A DNA stretch of 64,000 bases from Nageia nagi. Lineage: Eukaryota; Pinophyta. A program made the translations under genes and the position numbers. Of this stretch, positions 32,975 to 45,476 are shown one piece after another (the first letter of the stretch is position 1; each line of letters begins with the position of its first letter). The notes beneath the pieces were generated by a model that ran no database searches, was not told where the DNA came from, and worked only from the letters and a program-made list of their open reading frames with translations. The stretch lies in assembly GCA_050084985.1 (NCBI GenBank), contig JBITNC010000001.1:8494001-8558000 (forward strand). The letters are read 5' to 3'.

Positions 32975-33310
32975 CTAAATATTACAAAGAAGGTTTATGG
33001 TGCTTTATATTTCCTTGCTCAAGTATATGAGAAGGATGGTCTTGGTTCACCTCTTTTTCCTTATCTGGTATACATAATTGGTTCTCTCCTTGTAACTATA
33101 AATAGGAATGATGCTTCTAACTCTCATCTCATAACATCTACATATAATACTATGAATGAAATTGTAATGTTCTCTACCTAGGGAAAATAAATAAAATAAT
33201 GGAACTCCAAATTATATCTTCATATGATAGAGAGAAGCAAGGTGATTTGTAGGAATTTTTGAATTTCATGATTCAAAATTCACCCTACCTTGTATCTATT
33301 TTGTAAAGGA
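32975..33310 (+). pseudogene. Importin beta pseudogene fragment
   Basis: One frame from about 32980 reads KKVYGALYFLAQVYEKDG, then PYLVYIIGSLL, YNTMNEIVMFST, a stop, and MELQIISSYDREKQGDL at about 33199-33249. These are the consecutive HEAT-repeat segments of plant importin subunit beta-1 (family usual: a GAIYFLAQGYE phrase, YETLNEVV, and a DDREKQ phrase), the receptor that carries cargo through nuclear pores. About 35 residues expected between the two parts are missing, which indicates an internal deletion. The fragment covers roughly 100 of about 870 residues. It has in-frame stops and cannot be functional. Confidence 0.75.
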
Positions 33311-35813
33311 TCTTTTCTAGCCTAAAGATACCCCCATCCACTAGTTAAGGGAAGTATCTTACCATTTGGACCTTCATCAAAGTAAACATTTATTGTATAT
33401 GGAGGGTATGATGATTTTTTTCAAGTCTTTGTATATAATAGATCATCCTCTAAGATGTTATTCAATTAAAATATTATCGATATATACAACCCCACCTTTG
33501 TCTAGAGATATGTTTCCAAATATGGTTGATAAGGATGCAAATTGGTAAAGAATGAGCAAGGTCATAGAAACCCTATAAATCCACCCTTCCAAAATCCTTT
33601 AGATAAATCTAAATTAAGGTATGCCTTTTTATAATTCCATTATAAATGAAGAACCATTAAAATAATTTAACCTTGCTAAGTCTACGCATGAGACCTTCCA
33701 TGACCCTAATCTAAAATAAGACAATCAAACCAAAGATGTTGAAGATGTTCTTGCTTGAGTTTCCCTTCAAGACCTTTTTCAAGTCAATTATGTTATCTCA
33801 TTCTATTAATTTTTATGATAACTCTAAATAATATACCTTCTTAATAACTTGATTTTATTTTGAGGAAAACTTAACACCCATTCAACTTATTATAAATAAC
33901 AAGTAAGAAGAAGAACCTCTTGTTAATCCTCTTATTACTCTTTCCTCTCTCTAGAAGAGAGAAACTTTTCATTCTCCCTTTTCCTTTAAAGGTTCCTACA
34001 CCTATATTACCTTTTCAAGATCCTCTATGTGTTCCATTTATCCCACATCAACTCCTTCCCATACTCATCAATGAACAACCTTTAATCCTTTCTTCTTTCC
34101 TTCTTTGCACCCTATGAAGAAACATCAGATTGTCCTTCCTTACATCATGTGGAGATATCCTCCACTCATTCCTCATATTGAAATATAATTTATTCTACAT
34201 ATAGTGTACCAATTCATAAGTCATCACTTTGTGTTAATATGGTTTTCATTGATCTCATTTTTTATTAGTAATAAAAATAGAGGTTTTGAAAGGAATTGCA
34301 ACCTTTTACATTTCCATAAGGTTTACTATGATCATAATCAAAAAAATTTAAATGTGGGACTATCAAGACTAAGGAAGGCCCTAGTTAAATAATAAAATCC
34401 TAAAAATACAAAATCTAGTAGCTAACTAAAATAAAATAAATCTAGAAAATAAGAATCTAGACTCTCTAGATAGGGTTGTAGATATGGACTCCAATATGAG
34501 TTCTAGATATGGGCTCTGAAGGCCTCCTTACAATCATCCATCAATTTTAATCTTAAAGCCTTTCATGGTATCCAAAAGGAGAACAAGGATTTGAAACTTT
34601 CAAAACCCAAGGTCCACTACAATTTCCCTCTTGATTACTATTTATATCATATCTTCTAATCTCTATGCCACTTAGATAATGCATTCCATTACATCTATGT
34701 CTATTATATTAAAAATGATAGTTCATTATATTCTTATCATCCCACAATCATATTTCTCCAACATCCCATATTTATTTTAAGATAATTCCTCTATTGCACT
34801 TTAGTGTTGAGCTTTGAAGATTACCATCCAAAGCATCTAAGAAAATCATAGGATCATAGAACATGTTTCCTCCTCCTAGTTTTTACCATCGGAGCACCCA
34901 ATATTTACATCCTTAGGTATTTAAACACATCATACTCTATACTGATCATTTGAAAAATAATGGCACCCTCCTAAAAACTATTTAGTAGAGAACCTTGGAT
35001 AAAGAAATGTGCATAGTGAGACTAGGGTTCCAAAGACCTATAGTAAAATTCACTTACAACCAATGAAATAAATTATTCCCATAATAATTAAATAATAGAT
35101 TAAAATATTTAGGCCTCCATAATTCCTCTTCTACATCTTGAAAAATAATATCTCATTACCAAATACTAGACTCGCCATAAAGAAAATGTATTTGTCTACC
35201 ATCATCCAATAGGCATGCCCCTCCAATACCTAGTGTTCATCTTAAGTCATTCTCTTACGATGTCCAAGTATTTTTCTTTTTATATCATCATATAAAGCCT
35301 TTGAAGAGTTTGTAACTTGGTTCTCTAGTCCCACAACACCCATAATCGCTAAACATCCTTGAGAGGGTACCATTGAAGAAAACATCAATCACATGGTGCA
35401 TTAAATAACATCAATCCAACCTTGATCTCTTTACTAGGAATGAATTAGTACCATAACTTCAAATGATGCCTTTGAACTTCATATTTCTCCTTTTGTACTA
35501 TAAAAAAACTATATTTCTCATTGTTCTTGAATCTCCATCAATATAAGATGCTTTATATTACTACACAATTAGCATTTCAAGGGGTCACCCACTCTTGCAT
35601 AGGTGACCCCTATTCTTTTCATTGAAATTTTTGCATCCTTAATGTTGAACACTAATAGGTACATCATGTAAATGATGATCTTAACCATATAATTTTAATT
35701 AAACTACCCACCTAAACTTATAGGACTTCTCCATGAAAGGAGGTAATTTAAAAATCTTGGAGAGAATGTTAACTTTATTATCAAATGTTGATCCAAATTA
35801 AATAATGTCAAGT
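33311..35813. other. Unassigned decayed sequence left of element B
   Basis: Several frames are moderately open (33366-33548, 33920-34117, 34204-34392), one rich in Pro and Leu, but I recognise no domain. AGAAGAAGAACC and CTCTCTAGAAGAG phrases near 33910-33960 are low-complexity. A further host-gene fragment or element cannot be excluded. Confidence 0.4.
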
Positions 35814-36486
35814 TGTTCTTTGTAGGATTAGTACTCATTCCAGAGGTATCTATCCTTGGAGATAAACCAAAGACTAAAATATGGAGTTCATTGGTGTACA
35901 TAACCACATCACTAGCAGCATGCAACACTATTTCTAGGCTTTTAATGATGTACATCTTGATGAGTTGTGGAAGTTGAGACATCGATATTTTGGGAAGCTG
36001 AGTAGTTCAGTATCTTCAACCATCATCTTAGAGATGTTTCTAGGATTATTTAATGGTGTACAACTTTTTGATTCCAAATTATAGAATTTTATAATTTTGG
36101 AATTATAAGGATTTAAAGGAAGACCAAGATTCATTCTAGAATTTTTGTAGTTTTGAAGTTCTTCTTCTTATTGTAGGATATTGCAATAGTGTTGTAGGAG
36201 ATGGTATTTCTATTTTGATGGTATTTCTATATGCATGCAATATTGTAATGTCCATAGAAAATGAGAAGAGGAAGCTCTAATTTCATGTTGGATTAGCCCA
36301 AATTGGGTGAACTAGGGTAAATCATTATTTGATCTTGTTGTGTGTTTTGATATTGTTAGTTTGTAGTTTACATTGTGCAATTTCAAATTATATGCAATTT
36401 GATGGATATCATAATGATGATTTTTTTTCCAAATATATAAGTGAGGATATGAGTATGCTATAAGCATATGATGATTATGAATCACA
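35814..36486 (+). mobile_element. Element B 5' LTR
   Basis: It aligns along its length with 40072-40767 and ends in GAATCACA just before the primer-binding site. Start at TGTTCTTTG is inferred from the limit of similarity to the 3' copy. The reverse-strand frames at 35704-36134 fall in it and are not genes. Confidence 0.7.
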
Positions 36487-36498
36487 TGGTATCAAAGC
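36487..36498 (+). other. Element B primer-binding site
   Basis: TGGTATCAAAGC immediately follows the 5' LTR; it is complementary, with one change, to the 3' end of initiator methionine tRNA. Confidence 0.85.
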
Positions 36499-36639
36499 TT
36501 GCATGTGTAAAATTTTGCACTAAAATTTTGAAGATTTTAGGCCATCAACTGCATACTTTTTGATGTTCAAAAGGAGATATAAAAGACCAGAGTTAATTCT
36601 AGAGGATCCTAAGATTGGTTGAAGGTGTAGAGTGACTGA

Positions 36640-37685
36640 AATGGATAATGCAGAGGAGCAACAATCTATTTTTTGTACCATATCAGATGTCTATTTTGAA
36701 AAGAGATTTTTGATAATGGAGAATCATTTGGCTCATTTGGTTGAGTTATTGGTTGGTAAAGCAAATGTAAATGTTAATTAGAGACATCAAAATGAAGTTA
36801 GAAGATCTGATTCATCATCTTCATCAAATCAAGTTCCATTCAAGGTGGAGGCTAAAGTGGACATTCCTACTTTTGGAGGAGGTTGATGTGAAAAATTTGA
36901 ACAATTGGTTGAAATAATTGAAGGTTTATTTCTAAATTCATGGTGTTGTAAATGATGTTGATAAAATCTTTTTTTCTAGATAAAGGATGGGTGGACATAC
37001 TTTAGTTTGGTGGGAAAGCCATGTAGAAACTGTTAGTCATGAACACTTATCAAAAATATCTTCTTGGAATGAATATAAGGATTTGTTAAGAGATCAATTC
37101 TATCCATTAGGACATCATAATAAATAATTTATGAAATAGGAATTATTTAGACAACAAAGAGGAAAAATAGTTCAATAATACATTACAAAATTTAGGAAAC
37201 AAGCTACTTTTCTTAAGTTTTCACTAAAAGATCCTTAAAATTTAATGAAGTACATTAGAGGTTTACATAGTAATTTGCAAAATAATATCATGTTGTTTAA
37301 TCCTACTAATCTTGATCAAGTATTTGTGTAAGTGCAATACTTAGAGGAGGATGGTAAAGCAAGGAGACAATATGATGAATCCAAGAAGGCTTTTAATTCA
37401 AGGGAGGATAAGAGAAAGGTAAATCTCAAGATAGAGGTAAAGGTAAGCATGAAACTAAGACCAATAATATTTCAAAGAAATAAGGTGATAGTAAGCATTG
37501 TATTCATTATGATAAAGATGGTCATATTGAAAATAAATATTGGAAACTTCATCTAAAATTACATCCATATAAGAGAAAGAATAAGGAGAAAACTAATGTT
37601 ATGATTCTTAGATGTGAGGATATTGAGGGAAGTTTAAATGTTGATGAGAAATTAAATTATTTAGCCATTCAAAAGGTTGAATAAT
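36640..37685 (+). pseudogene. Element B gag remnant
   Basis: The frame starts with MDNAEEQQSIF and shows the retrotransposon gag pattern: VDIPTFGGG near 36850, SWNEYKDLLRDQFYPLG near 37065-37115, then FRQQRGKIVQ and KQATFLKFSLKDP near 37150-37240. A zinc knuckle follows near 37495 (CIHYDKDGHIENKYW), where the second and fourth ligands are changed to tyrosine. Gag builds the particle that holds element RNA. At least ten stops interrupt it, mostly at Gln or Trp codons. The open frame 37332-37556 is its best-preserved part, partly out of register. Confidence 0.7.
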
Positions 37686-37734
37686 TTCAAGACATTGAAG
37701 AATAAAGGATTAAATTATTCCACCTTAGAATCCA

Positions 37735-38080
37735 AATTAAGAAAACCAAAGTAGATTGAATTGTTGATCCGAGTTCTCAAGAAAGTTTGATTTCAAAATC
37801 TATGGTAATTAATTTGGTATTGGAAATTTTCAACCATCCAAATCCATATGCTTTGGGTTGGGTACATCACAATGCTAGTTTTCAAGTCACTAAATAATGT
37901 AAGTTGAAATTTTCTATTTGTGCAAAGTACATTGATGAAGTTGTGATTGATTTTTTTCCTTTAAATTTTTTTGGTGTTATTCTTAGTAACCCTTATATAT
38001 GGGATAGAGATGGTATCTATTATAAAAGATTGAACAAATTATGATTGGTGAAATATGAAAAGGTGTTTCTAGATAGTATA
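37735..38080 (+). pseudogene. Element B protease remnant
   Basis: The plus frame reads IVDPSSQESLISKSM near 37758-37803, the retropepsin active-site region with Asp-Pro-Ser in place of Asp-Ser/Thr-Gly, then PNPYALGWV and GVILSNPYIWDRDGIYY near 37974-38022. It aligns with element C minus-strand frames 45476-45288 and 45287-45057. It would cut the element polyprotein; stops make it inactive. Confidence 0.65.
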
Positions 38081-38399
38081 CATGAAAGTAGGAAAAAGCT
38101 ACCTTTGGTCACTACCATTTAGTTAAAATATCTTGTAAATGCTTCTAAAAAGTTTGTTCTGATCATGGTGAAAATAAGAGCCTTAGGTGAGATGAATCTC
38201 ATGCTGTTAGTGACATGCAATATTGATTATAGGTCATTAGTAGCTTGAAATAGACAAGAATAGATGTAGAGTTTTGTATAGGAGTTTATTGAATTATTTG
38301 CAAAGCCAAAAGGGTTATCTCCTATATGATATATACAACATGATATTTAGTTATTGCCTGATTCTTCATTACCCAACATAGCTTTGTATAAATAATCAA

Positions 38400-39460
38400 T
38401 TTTGGAGAAAGAGGAGATAAAGAGGTAGATTCAATAGTTGGTTGATTAAGGTGTGATCATACCAAGTACATATCCATGTGGATCACCTATTTTTTTGGTT
38501 CCCAAGAAGGATCAAACTTGGAGAATGTATATTGAATATAGAGAACTTAACAAAATCACCATAAAAAATTGCTATCCTTTGCCTCAGATAGATGATATTT
38601 TTGACCAATTGTAAGGGACAAGATTCTTCACTAAGATAGACTTGAGGAGTGGATATTTTCAAGTTTGAATCAAGGAGGAGGACATTTTTCTTTCAATACA
38701 AGAGAATTCCTATTTGTGTGGCTTATTTTTCCATTTGGTTTGTGCAATGCATCGACAACATTTATGAGGGTAATGAATGATATGCTTTATCCATTTATTG
38801 ATTCTTTTATTTTTGTATACTTAGATGATATTCTTATTTATAGTTATAATTAGAAAGAATATGTTATACATCTTAGAAAAGTATTTCAACCTTTGCATAG
38901 GGAGAAGTTGTTGAAACATTCAAAATGTGAGTTTGGCAAACAGTCTTTGGTGTATTTGGGCCATGTTATTAGTCATGGATAACTTAAGATAGATCCTATT
39001 AAATTAAGTGCTATAGTAGATTGGCCAAGACCATGTAATGTAAGTGAAGTGAGGAGTTTATTAGGTGTTTGTCCAATATTTGTAAAAGTTTAATGTTAAT
39101 TTTTCTCATATTGATTCACCTTTACATGATGTAATTGGAAAGAGGCAAGTTTTCCAATGGGGAAAATAACAACAAACATATTTTGATACCTTGAAGTAAA
39201 AGATTATTAGTGCACCTGTGCTACCACTTCTTGAATTGCAAAAACCATTTAAAGCGAAGATTGATACAAGTGACTATGCCATGGGAACCATTTTGTTACA
39301 AGAAGGTAAACCAATTTGCTATCATTCTAAAACATTTAGTGGGGCTATTTTGAATTATCCTACTTATGATAAGGAAATGCATGCATTGGTTCAATCTATT
39401 AAAAAGTCAAAACATTACTTAATGGAGAAATAAACAATCATTCATACTGATAATCAACCA
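38400..39460 (+). pseudogene. Element B reverse transcriptase and RNase H remnant
   Basis: RT begins with [18 protein letters not shown] near 38474 and [13 protein letters not shown] near 38561. The best-open frame (38665-38853) has FPFGLCNASTTFMRVMND and the catalytic YLDDILIYS at about 38818-38844. RNase H follows at 39218-39433 with AKIDTSDYAMGTILLQEGKP and [20 protein letters not shown]. In working elements these copy the RNA to DNA and remove the template. Order and motifs place the element in the Ty3/gypsy group. Stops and frameshifts separate the open pieces. Confidence 0.8.
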
Positions 39461-39784
39461 TTAAAGTATTTAAAAACTCAATCAAAATTGCAACAAACTA
39501 GACACTATAGATGGATGAATTTTTTACAATAATTTTATCTAGTGATCAAGTATAAGAAAGGAACATAGAATAAGGTTGCAGACATGATTTTTAAACCACC
39601 TATAACTATAGATTACACATTTTTAGTAGCATGAAATATTGATTTTGGGTCATTAGTAGTGTGTAAACAAGGGCCACTGAGTTCCCTCTTAGTGATAAAT
39701 TTTTTTTCTTTTCTATTTGAGTAATTTCCAGAGACATATGTGTAGGATATTGACTTCAAAGAGATGTATGAGTAGTTGTCTTCA

Positions 39785-40071
39785 TCTAGGTCCAAATATG
39801 AGGGCTTGGATGATTTTCATTTGTAAAATGGACTTCTTTATCATTTTAATTCATTATGTGTACCTATAGGTGAAATGATTGGACTAATTAGAGAAGCACA
39901 TACTTCAAAGATTGCAGGATATTTTGGGGTTGGAAATATATTGTACAATTTACAAAGGTATATATATTGGCCAAAGATACAAGATCAAGTTGCCAAGTAC
40001 ATAAGGGGGTGTTCTTTATGTTGCATCAACAAGCCAAGTAACAAGAAATTGGGTTCATATCAACCACATTA
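39785..40071 (+). pseudogene. Element B integrase remnant (zinc domain only)
   Basis: The frame at 39875-40141 has the His-His-Cys-Cys domain of integrase: HTSKIAGYFGVGNILYNLQR, YWPKIQDQVAKYIRGC and the CSLCCINKPS pair. Directly after GSYQPH the sequence becomes LTR. The catalytic core with its Asp-Asp-Glu triad and the C-terminal part, present in element C, are absent. Roughly 1 kb is missing. Confidence 0.75.
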
Positions 40072-40767
40072 TGTTCTTTATGTTACATTCTTTATGTACT
40101 CATTACAAAGGTATTTATGCTTGGATACAGATCAAAGATAAAAATTTGAAGTTCATCAATGTAAATAACCATGCTTCTAATAACATGTAACATTGTCTCT
40201 AGGTCATTAACATGGGTCTTAATGAGTCAGTAGGGGAAGTTGAAGAGACTTCGGTGTTTTGGGCAATTGAGTAGTTCAATGTCTTCAATTAGCATCTTGG
40301 AGATGTTTTCATGCTTTGTTAATGGTGTACTACTCTTTGATTACAAAAGATGGAGTTTTAGAGAATTTTAGGATTTTGAAATTGTAAATATTTGAAGGAA
40401 GATCAAGAGTCATTCCAAACTTTTTGTAGTTTTGAAGTTGTTTTTCTTTATATAGGAGATTGCAATAGCATTTTAGGAGATGGTATTGCCATTATTTTGA
40501 TGGTATTTCTCTATGTGTGTAATATTGTAATATCTATAGATAATGAGAAGAGAAGGCTCCAATTCTATGTTGGATTAGCCCACATTGGGTGAACTAGGGT
40601 AAATCATTATGTTGATCTTGTTGTGTGTTTTGATATTTTTAGTTTGTATTTTATATTATGAAATTTAAAATTTATATGAAATTTTATGGAACTCATAATG
40701 GTGAATATTTTTCATTTGAATATGTGAGGATCTGAGTATTCTATAAGAATCCAATGATTACAAATCA
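40072..40767 (+). mobile_element. Element B 3' LTR
   Basis: This copy matches 35814-36486 throughout with scattered substitutions and small gaps, and ends GATTACAAATCA. No purine tract is found in front, consistent with a deletion that joined integrase sequence to the LTR. Confidence 0.7.
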
Positions 40768-40916
40768 AATATCCTAAATACCAAATCTTATTTGATGAAG
40801 AAAATAAATTTCATCTTAAAGAATTTGAGCTTAATGATTACAAATCAAATATCCTAAATACCAAATCTTATTTTCATGAAGAAAATAACTTTCATCGTAA
40901 AGAATTTGAGCTTAAC
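40753..40916 (+). repeat. 80 bp tandem duplication across the LTR end
   Basis: Two copies (40753-40832 and 40833-40916) share AATGATTACAAATCAAATAT and AAGAATTTGAGCTTAA with few differences. The first 15 bp of each copy are the last bases of the LTR, so the duplication arose after insertion. Confidence 0.8.
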
Positions 40917-42400
40917 CTTTTGACTATCCCTTCCCATCTCGACCATGTCTCTCATATGCTTGTTGAAAGAAACTATTAAAGTAGACATCAATAGTAATTC
41001 TAAAGAGCCATTCAACATCTTATAAATACCCTTACCCTTTAAAAGCATGATAAATTTACTATTATCTTAAAAGAGTATATTAAAGTCTTTTCTTTTTATA
41101 GCATAAAGTTATAAAATCAAGTCGATACAAAAGTGAGATACCATATATTAGAAATCTTGGTGGAGGGAGATTTCATATGTAAATTTAATTGGTTTAAGCA
41201 TGGACCATTTACTATTAAAAAATAAATGAGTACTAAATTGAAATCATTTGGAAAATAAATATTTTTTCTTCTAAAAGATTTGTTTTATTCATTATTTATT
41301 CTTAAAGGAAGAGATAAAATCTTCTTTAGTGGATCTTAATTCACGGGGCCTATATTTTACCCTAGAAGGATTCATTCATCTCAATATCTACAAATGTTTC
41401 TAAATGTTTGGTATAGATTAGGTTATTATTAATAAGGAAAGTATAATATTCCCAAAATTATTCTGAAGGCATACAAAAAATCTTCAAACAACTAAGAATT
41501 TTATTGAAAGGATTATTAGGGTGCGAATTATGCATTTGATAATCCAATATTTGAAGAAGGTTAATTCCATGTATCATAAATAAATATGCAAAGGTCAAAA
41601 GTTAGAAATGGAAGGGTTCATAAGTCCAACTCCAATGTTCAAAAGTTGTTCAAAACTAGAATTAAATACTTAGGAACAAAACCTAATATATTTAGGCATT
41701 GTTTCATGGCTTAACCATGTAGCACTAGAAACTATAGATTAAATCTAATGTATATAAATAATAAAATATCAATAGTGAAATACTTATCAACCACATTTAC
41801 AATAAGCACAAACAATATTTCCATTGATAAGGAGAAAATAAACTATAGGGTATAAAGGGAAAATATGATTAATGATCCAACATTTTGTTTATATTGCTTG
41901 CTTGTATTTATAATCTATAAAAAAGACTTATACAACTTACTAAACTATTAAATAAGATGAGTTTTATATGAAAAAGAATTTTTCTATTTAATTTCAATAG
42001 AAAATCATTTGTACTTGCAATATGGAGATATTTCATCTTGTATTTTTTAGTGAATGCTTAAATTTTTATTTCCTTCTTGAAATAAGATTGATACCTTTAG
42101 GTTTTCAATACCCTTAGCCAACCTAACCATTCTTAGTATATTCATTCTTATCTTCAATACTAACTTCAACAAATATTTTAATTCTAATCTTCATTTTGTT
42201 GTGGGCTTATGAATTTTATTGTATGAACATATATTTTTTTTGGTAAATGTAGGTTTTGACCATGGTTTTACCATCGACTTATTTCCTTCAAGATACCACT
42301 CCTTTTTAAAACTAAACAAAATTTACCTCTTTATTAACTGCTAGAAGAATTTAAAATTCTTAATAAAAACTCTTTTTTTGATTATTTCATAAAAAACAAT
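40917..42400. other. Spacer between elements B and C
   Basis: AT-rich sequence with no recognised domain on either strand. Its right part should contain the missing 3' end of element C, but I could not identify integrase C-terminal or LTR sequence there. Confidence 0.4.
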
Positions 42401-42554
42401 TTATCATTATTTATTGATGACCATAGATGCTGCTAATTTTTAAGCTTCCATCCTATCCACTTTCAAGTTTTGGTGATATTCTTTTATTCTAACATTGAAA
42501 AAATTGGAAATATTTCCTTTATGTGGTATCTATGAATTTATTTGATCCAAAAAG

Positions 42555-43360
42555 TTATTTATTTTTCAGCCTCCACCTTTGGCTATCTCTTAAAACTAGA
42601 AAAAAATGAAAAAAATATTTTATCACTAAGAACCTATTTGCTGAAAAATGAATTTCCCTATTGTATGAATGTTGGATATATTCAATATGTTCATCCCAAG
42701 ACTTAGGATTTTGGCCGCAATAACCCCTCAAGAGTTTAACCACTTCCCTATTCACCACCTTGATTTTTCCATCCATTTTAGGATAAAAGGTAGTACTCCT
42801 CTTAAACATTGTATTCATCTTTTCCCACAAACATGTCCAAAACTTTGACAAAAATCTATTATCTCTATCTGAAACAATAGAAATAGTTAATCCAAAATTA
42901 ACCCAAACATTTGAAAAGAACAAATTTTCAATTTCTTGTCTCATTATAGTCTTCTTACAAGGAATCAAAATACACATCTTGCTAAATTGATCCACAATAA
43001 TAAATAGATAGTCATGACCTTTATTGGTCATAGGAAATCCTCCCATAAAATCCATTGAGATAAGACTTCAATGGACATGAAGGTACATGACATGGCTGAT
43101 ACAAACCTAATTTCTAGTTACTTGGCTTGTTGGTGCAATTTAAAAAATACCCCCTTATATACTTGGCAACTTGATCTTGTGTCTTTGGCCAATATACATA
43201 CCTTTGCAAATTGTACAATGTCTTTCCAACCCCAAAATGTCCTGCAACCTTTGAAGTATGTGCTTCTCTAATTAGTCCAATCCTTTTACTTATAGGTACA
43301 CATAATGTATTAAAATGATAAAGAAGTTCATTTTGCAAATGAAAATCATCCAAGCCCTAG
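42555..43360 (-). pseudogene. Element C integrase remnant
   Basis: The zinc domain (43353-43114) reads HTSKVAGHFGVGKTLYNLQR and YWPKTQDQVAKYIRG, with the first cysteine of the CxxC pair lost. A long open frame (43055-42555, 166 residues) holds the catalytic core. MDFMGGFPM leads to the first Asp in IIVDQFSKM, the second Asp is in IVSDRDNRFLS, and the Glu candidate is in VVNREVVKLL. Integrase inserts the DNA copy into the host genome. This is the best-kept pol domain of the B/C family here, but it ends without the C-terminal domain and its upstream connections are broken. Confidence 0.8.
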
Positions 43361-43719
43361 ATGACTTCTCATACACCTCTCCAAAGTTAGGATCCTACAC
43401 ATATGCCTTTGAAAATGATTCAAAAAGAAAAGGAAGAGATTTTAGCATTGAGAGGGAACTCATTGGACCCTATTTGCATGTTGTTAATAGCCAAAAATTA
43501 GTGTTGCATGATGTTAGTAACATGTAATTCATAGGTACAAGTGGTATAGAAATCATATCACCAACCTTATTCTGTGTTCCTTTCTTATATTTGATCATAA
43601 GATGGAATTGTTGTAGAAAACTCATCCATCTATAGTGTCTAGTTTTTTGTAATTTTGATTGATTTTGTAAGTAATTTAATGGTTTATGATCAATATAAAT
43701 GATTATTTTCTTCCTATTA

Positions 43720-44720
43720 AGTAATATTTCTAATTTTTAACAGCTTGTACCAATGCATACATTTCCTTATCATAAGTAGGATAATTCAAAATGGCCCCAC
43801 TAATATTTTTGGAATGATAGCAAATTGATTTTGCCTTCTTGTAATAAAATGACCTCCACAACATATTCACTTGCATTAGTCTCCACTTTGAATGGCTTAT
43901 GTAAATTAGGAAGTGTAAGCATAGGTGCACTAACAATCATTTGCTTCAAGGTATCAAAATATTTTTATTGTTGCTTTTCCCATTAGAAAACTCACCTCTT
44001 GGTAGTTACATCATGTAAAGGTGAAGAAATATGAGAAAAAACAACAATAAACTTTCTCAAATATTGGACACTACTTAAGAAACTCCTCACTTTAGTTACA
44101 TTAGTTATCTGTGATCAATCTACTATAGCACTTACTTTACCATGATCTATCTTAAGTTGTCCATGACCAATAACATGGCCCAAATACACCAAATACTTTT
44201 TTTCCAAACTCATATTTAGATATTTTCAACAATAACTTCTCCCTATTCAAATCTTGAAACACTTATATACTATGTACAACATGTTCTTCCCAAATAGAAC
44301 TATAAACAAGAATATCATCCAAGTATACAACAATATAAGAATCAATAAATGGATGAAGCACATCATTCATCACCCTCATAATTATGGTCCGTGCATTGCA
44401 CAAACAAAATGGATAAACAATCCACTCAAATAGGCTTGTGTTATATTGAAATAAATCTTCCAAATATCCTCTTCCTTGATTCTAACCTAGTGATATCCAC
44501 TCCTCAAGTCCAACTTTGTGAATTATATTGCCCCTTGCAATTGATACAAAAGATCATCCATCTGAGGTAAAGGATAGCAATTTTTTATGGTGATTTTGTC
44601 AAATGTTTGGTATTCAATACACATTCTCCAAGTTTGATCCTTATTGGGAGCTAAAATAATAGGTGACCCACATGGAGATGTACTTGATTTGATCATACCT
44701 TGATCAACCAACTCCTGAAT
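43720..44720 (-). pseudogene. Element C reverse transcriptase and RNase H remnant
   Basis: RT pieces lie at 44711-44523 ([30 protein letters not shown]) and 44463-44263, where VVYLDDILVYSS carries the catalytic Asp pair. RNase H follows at 43936-43730 with [20 protein letters not shown]. Sequence and order match element B. Stops and frameshifts split the frame. The piece upstream of 44711 has lost its start. Confidence 0.8.
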
Positions 44721-45056
44721 TTGCCTCTTTATTTCATCTTACTTCAAAATTGATTATCAATACAAAGCTATGTTGAGCAATGAAGCATTAGGTAACAACT
44801 GAATATCATTTTGTATATCCTACATAAGAGGCAATCCTCATGGCTTTGCAAATAATTTAGCAAATTCTTGGATCAATTTCTACATTTATTCTTCTTTTTT
44901 GCATATTGTTAACAACCTAAAATCAATGTTGCATGTTGCTAATAGTGTGATATTCACCTCACCAAAAGCTATGATTTTCACCATGATCAACACAAACTTT
45001 TTAGAAGCATTTAAAAGGTATTTTACCTAATTAGTAGTGACAAAAGGTAGCTTTTA

Positions 45057-45476
45057 CTAGCCTTTATATACAGTAGCTAGAAACTCCTTTCCATCTTTTA
45101 CCAATATCATCTTATTTAGTTTTTGGTAATAAATACCATCTTTGTCCCAAAAATAAGGATTACCAAGAATAACACCACAAATGTTTAAAGGAATAACATC
45201 AACTACAAATTCATAAATGTACTTTGCACAAATAGAAAATTTTAACTTACATTGTTTATTGACTTGCAAACTAGCATTACGATGCACCTAACCCAAAGGA
45301 TATGGATTTGGATGGTTGAAAGTTTCCAATCCCAAATTACTTACCATAGATTTTGAAATCAAGTTTGCTTGAGAACCTAGATCAAAAATATAATCCACTC
45401 TTATTTTTCTAATTTGGATTTTGAGATGGAATAAATGAATCCTTTGTTCTTTAATATCTTTATCTTCTTCAACCAT
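45057..45476 (-). pseudogene. Element C protease remnant
   Basis: Two adjoining frames read YIFDLGSQANLISKSM (active-site region with Asp-Leu-Gly) and GVILGNPYFWDKDGIYY. They align with element B protease at 37735-38080. One stop separates them. Confidence 0.65.

Larger units (their letters stand above)
35814..40767 (+). mobile_element. Element B, Ty3/gypsy retrotransposon
   Basis: Direct LTR-like repeats at 35814-36486 and 40072-40767 enclose a primer-binding site, gag, protease, RT, RNase H and the zinc part of integrase. The LTRs share phrases such as TTGGATTAGCCCA and GGGTGAACTAGGGTAAATC in the same positions. The left LTR boundary is uncertain and I found no matching target duplication. 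The integrase catalytic core is missing, so the element is internally deleted as well as mutated. Confidence 0.8.

Noticed and set aside
35704-36134. Two minus-strand frames (92 and 66 residues)
   Set aside because: They lie in or beside the element B 5' LTR and have no domain.
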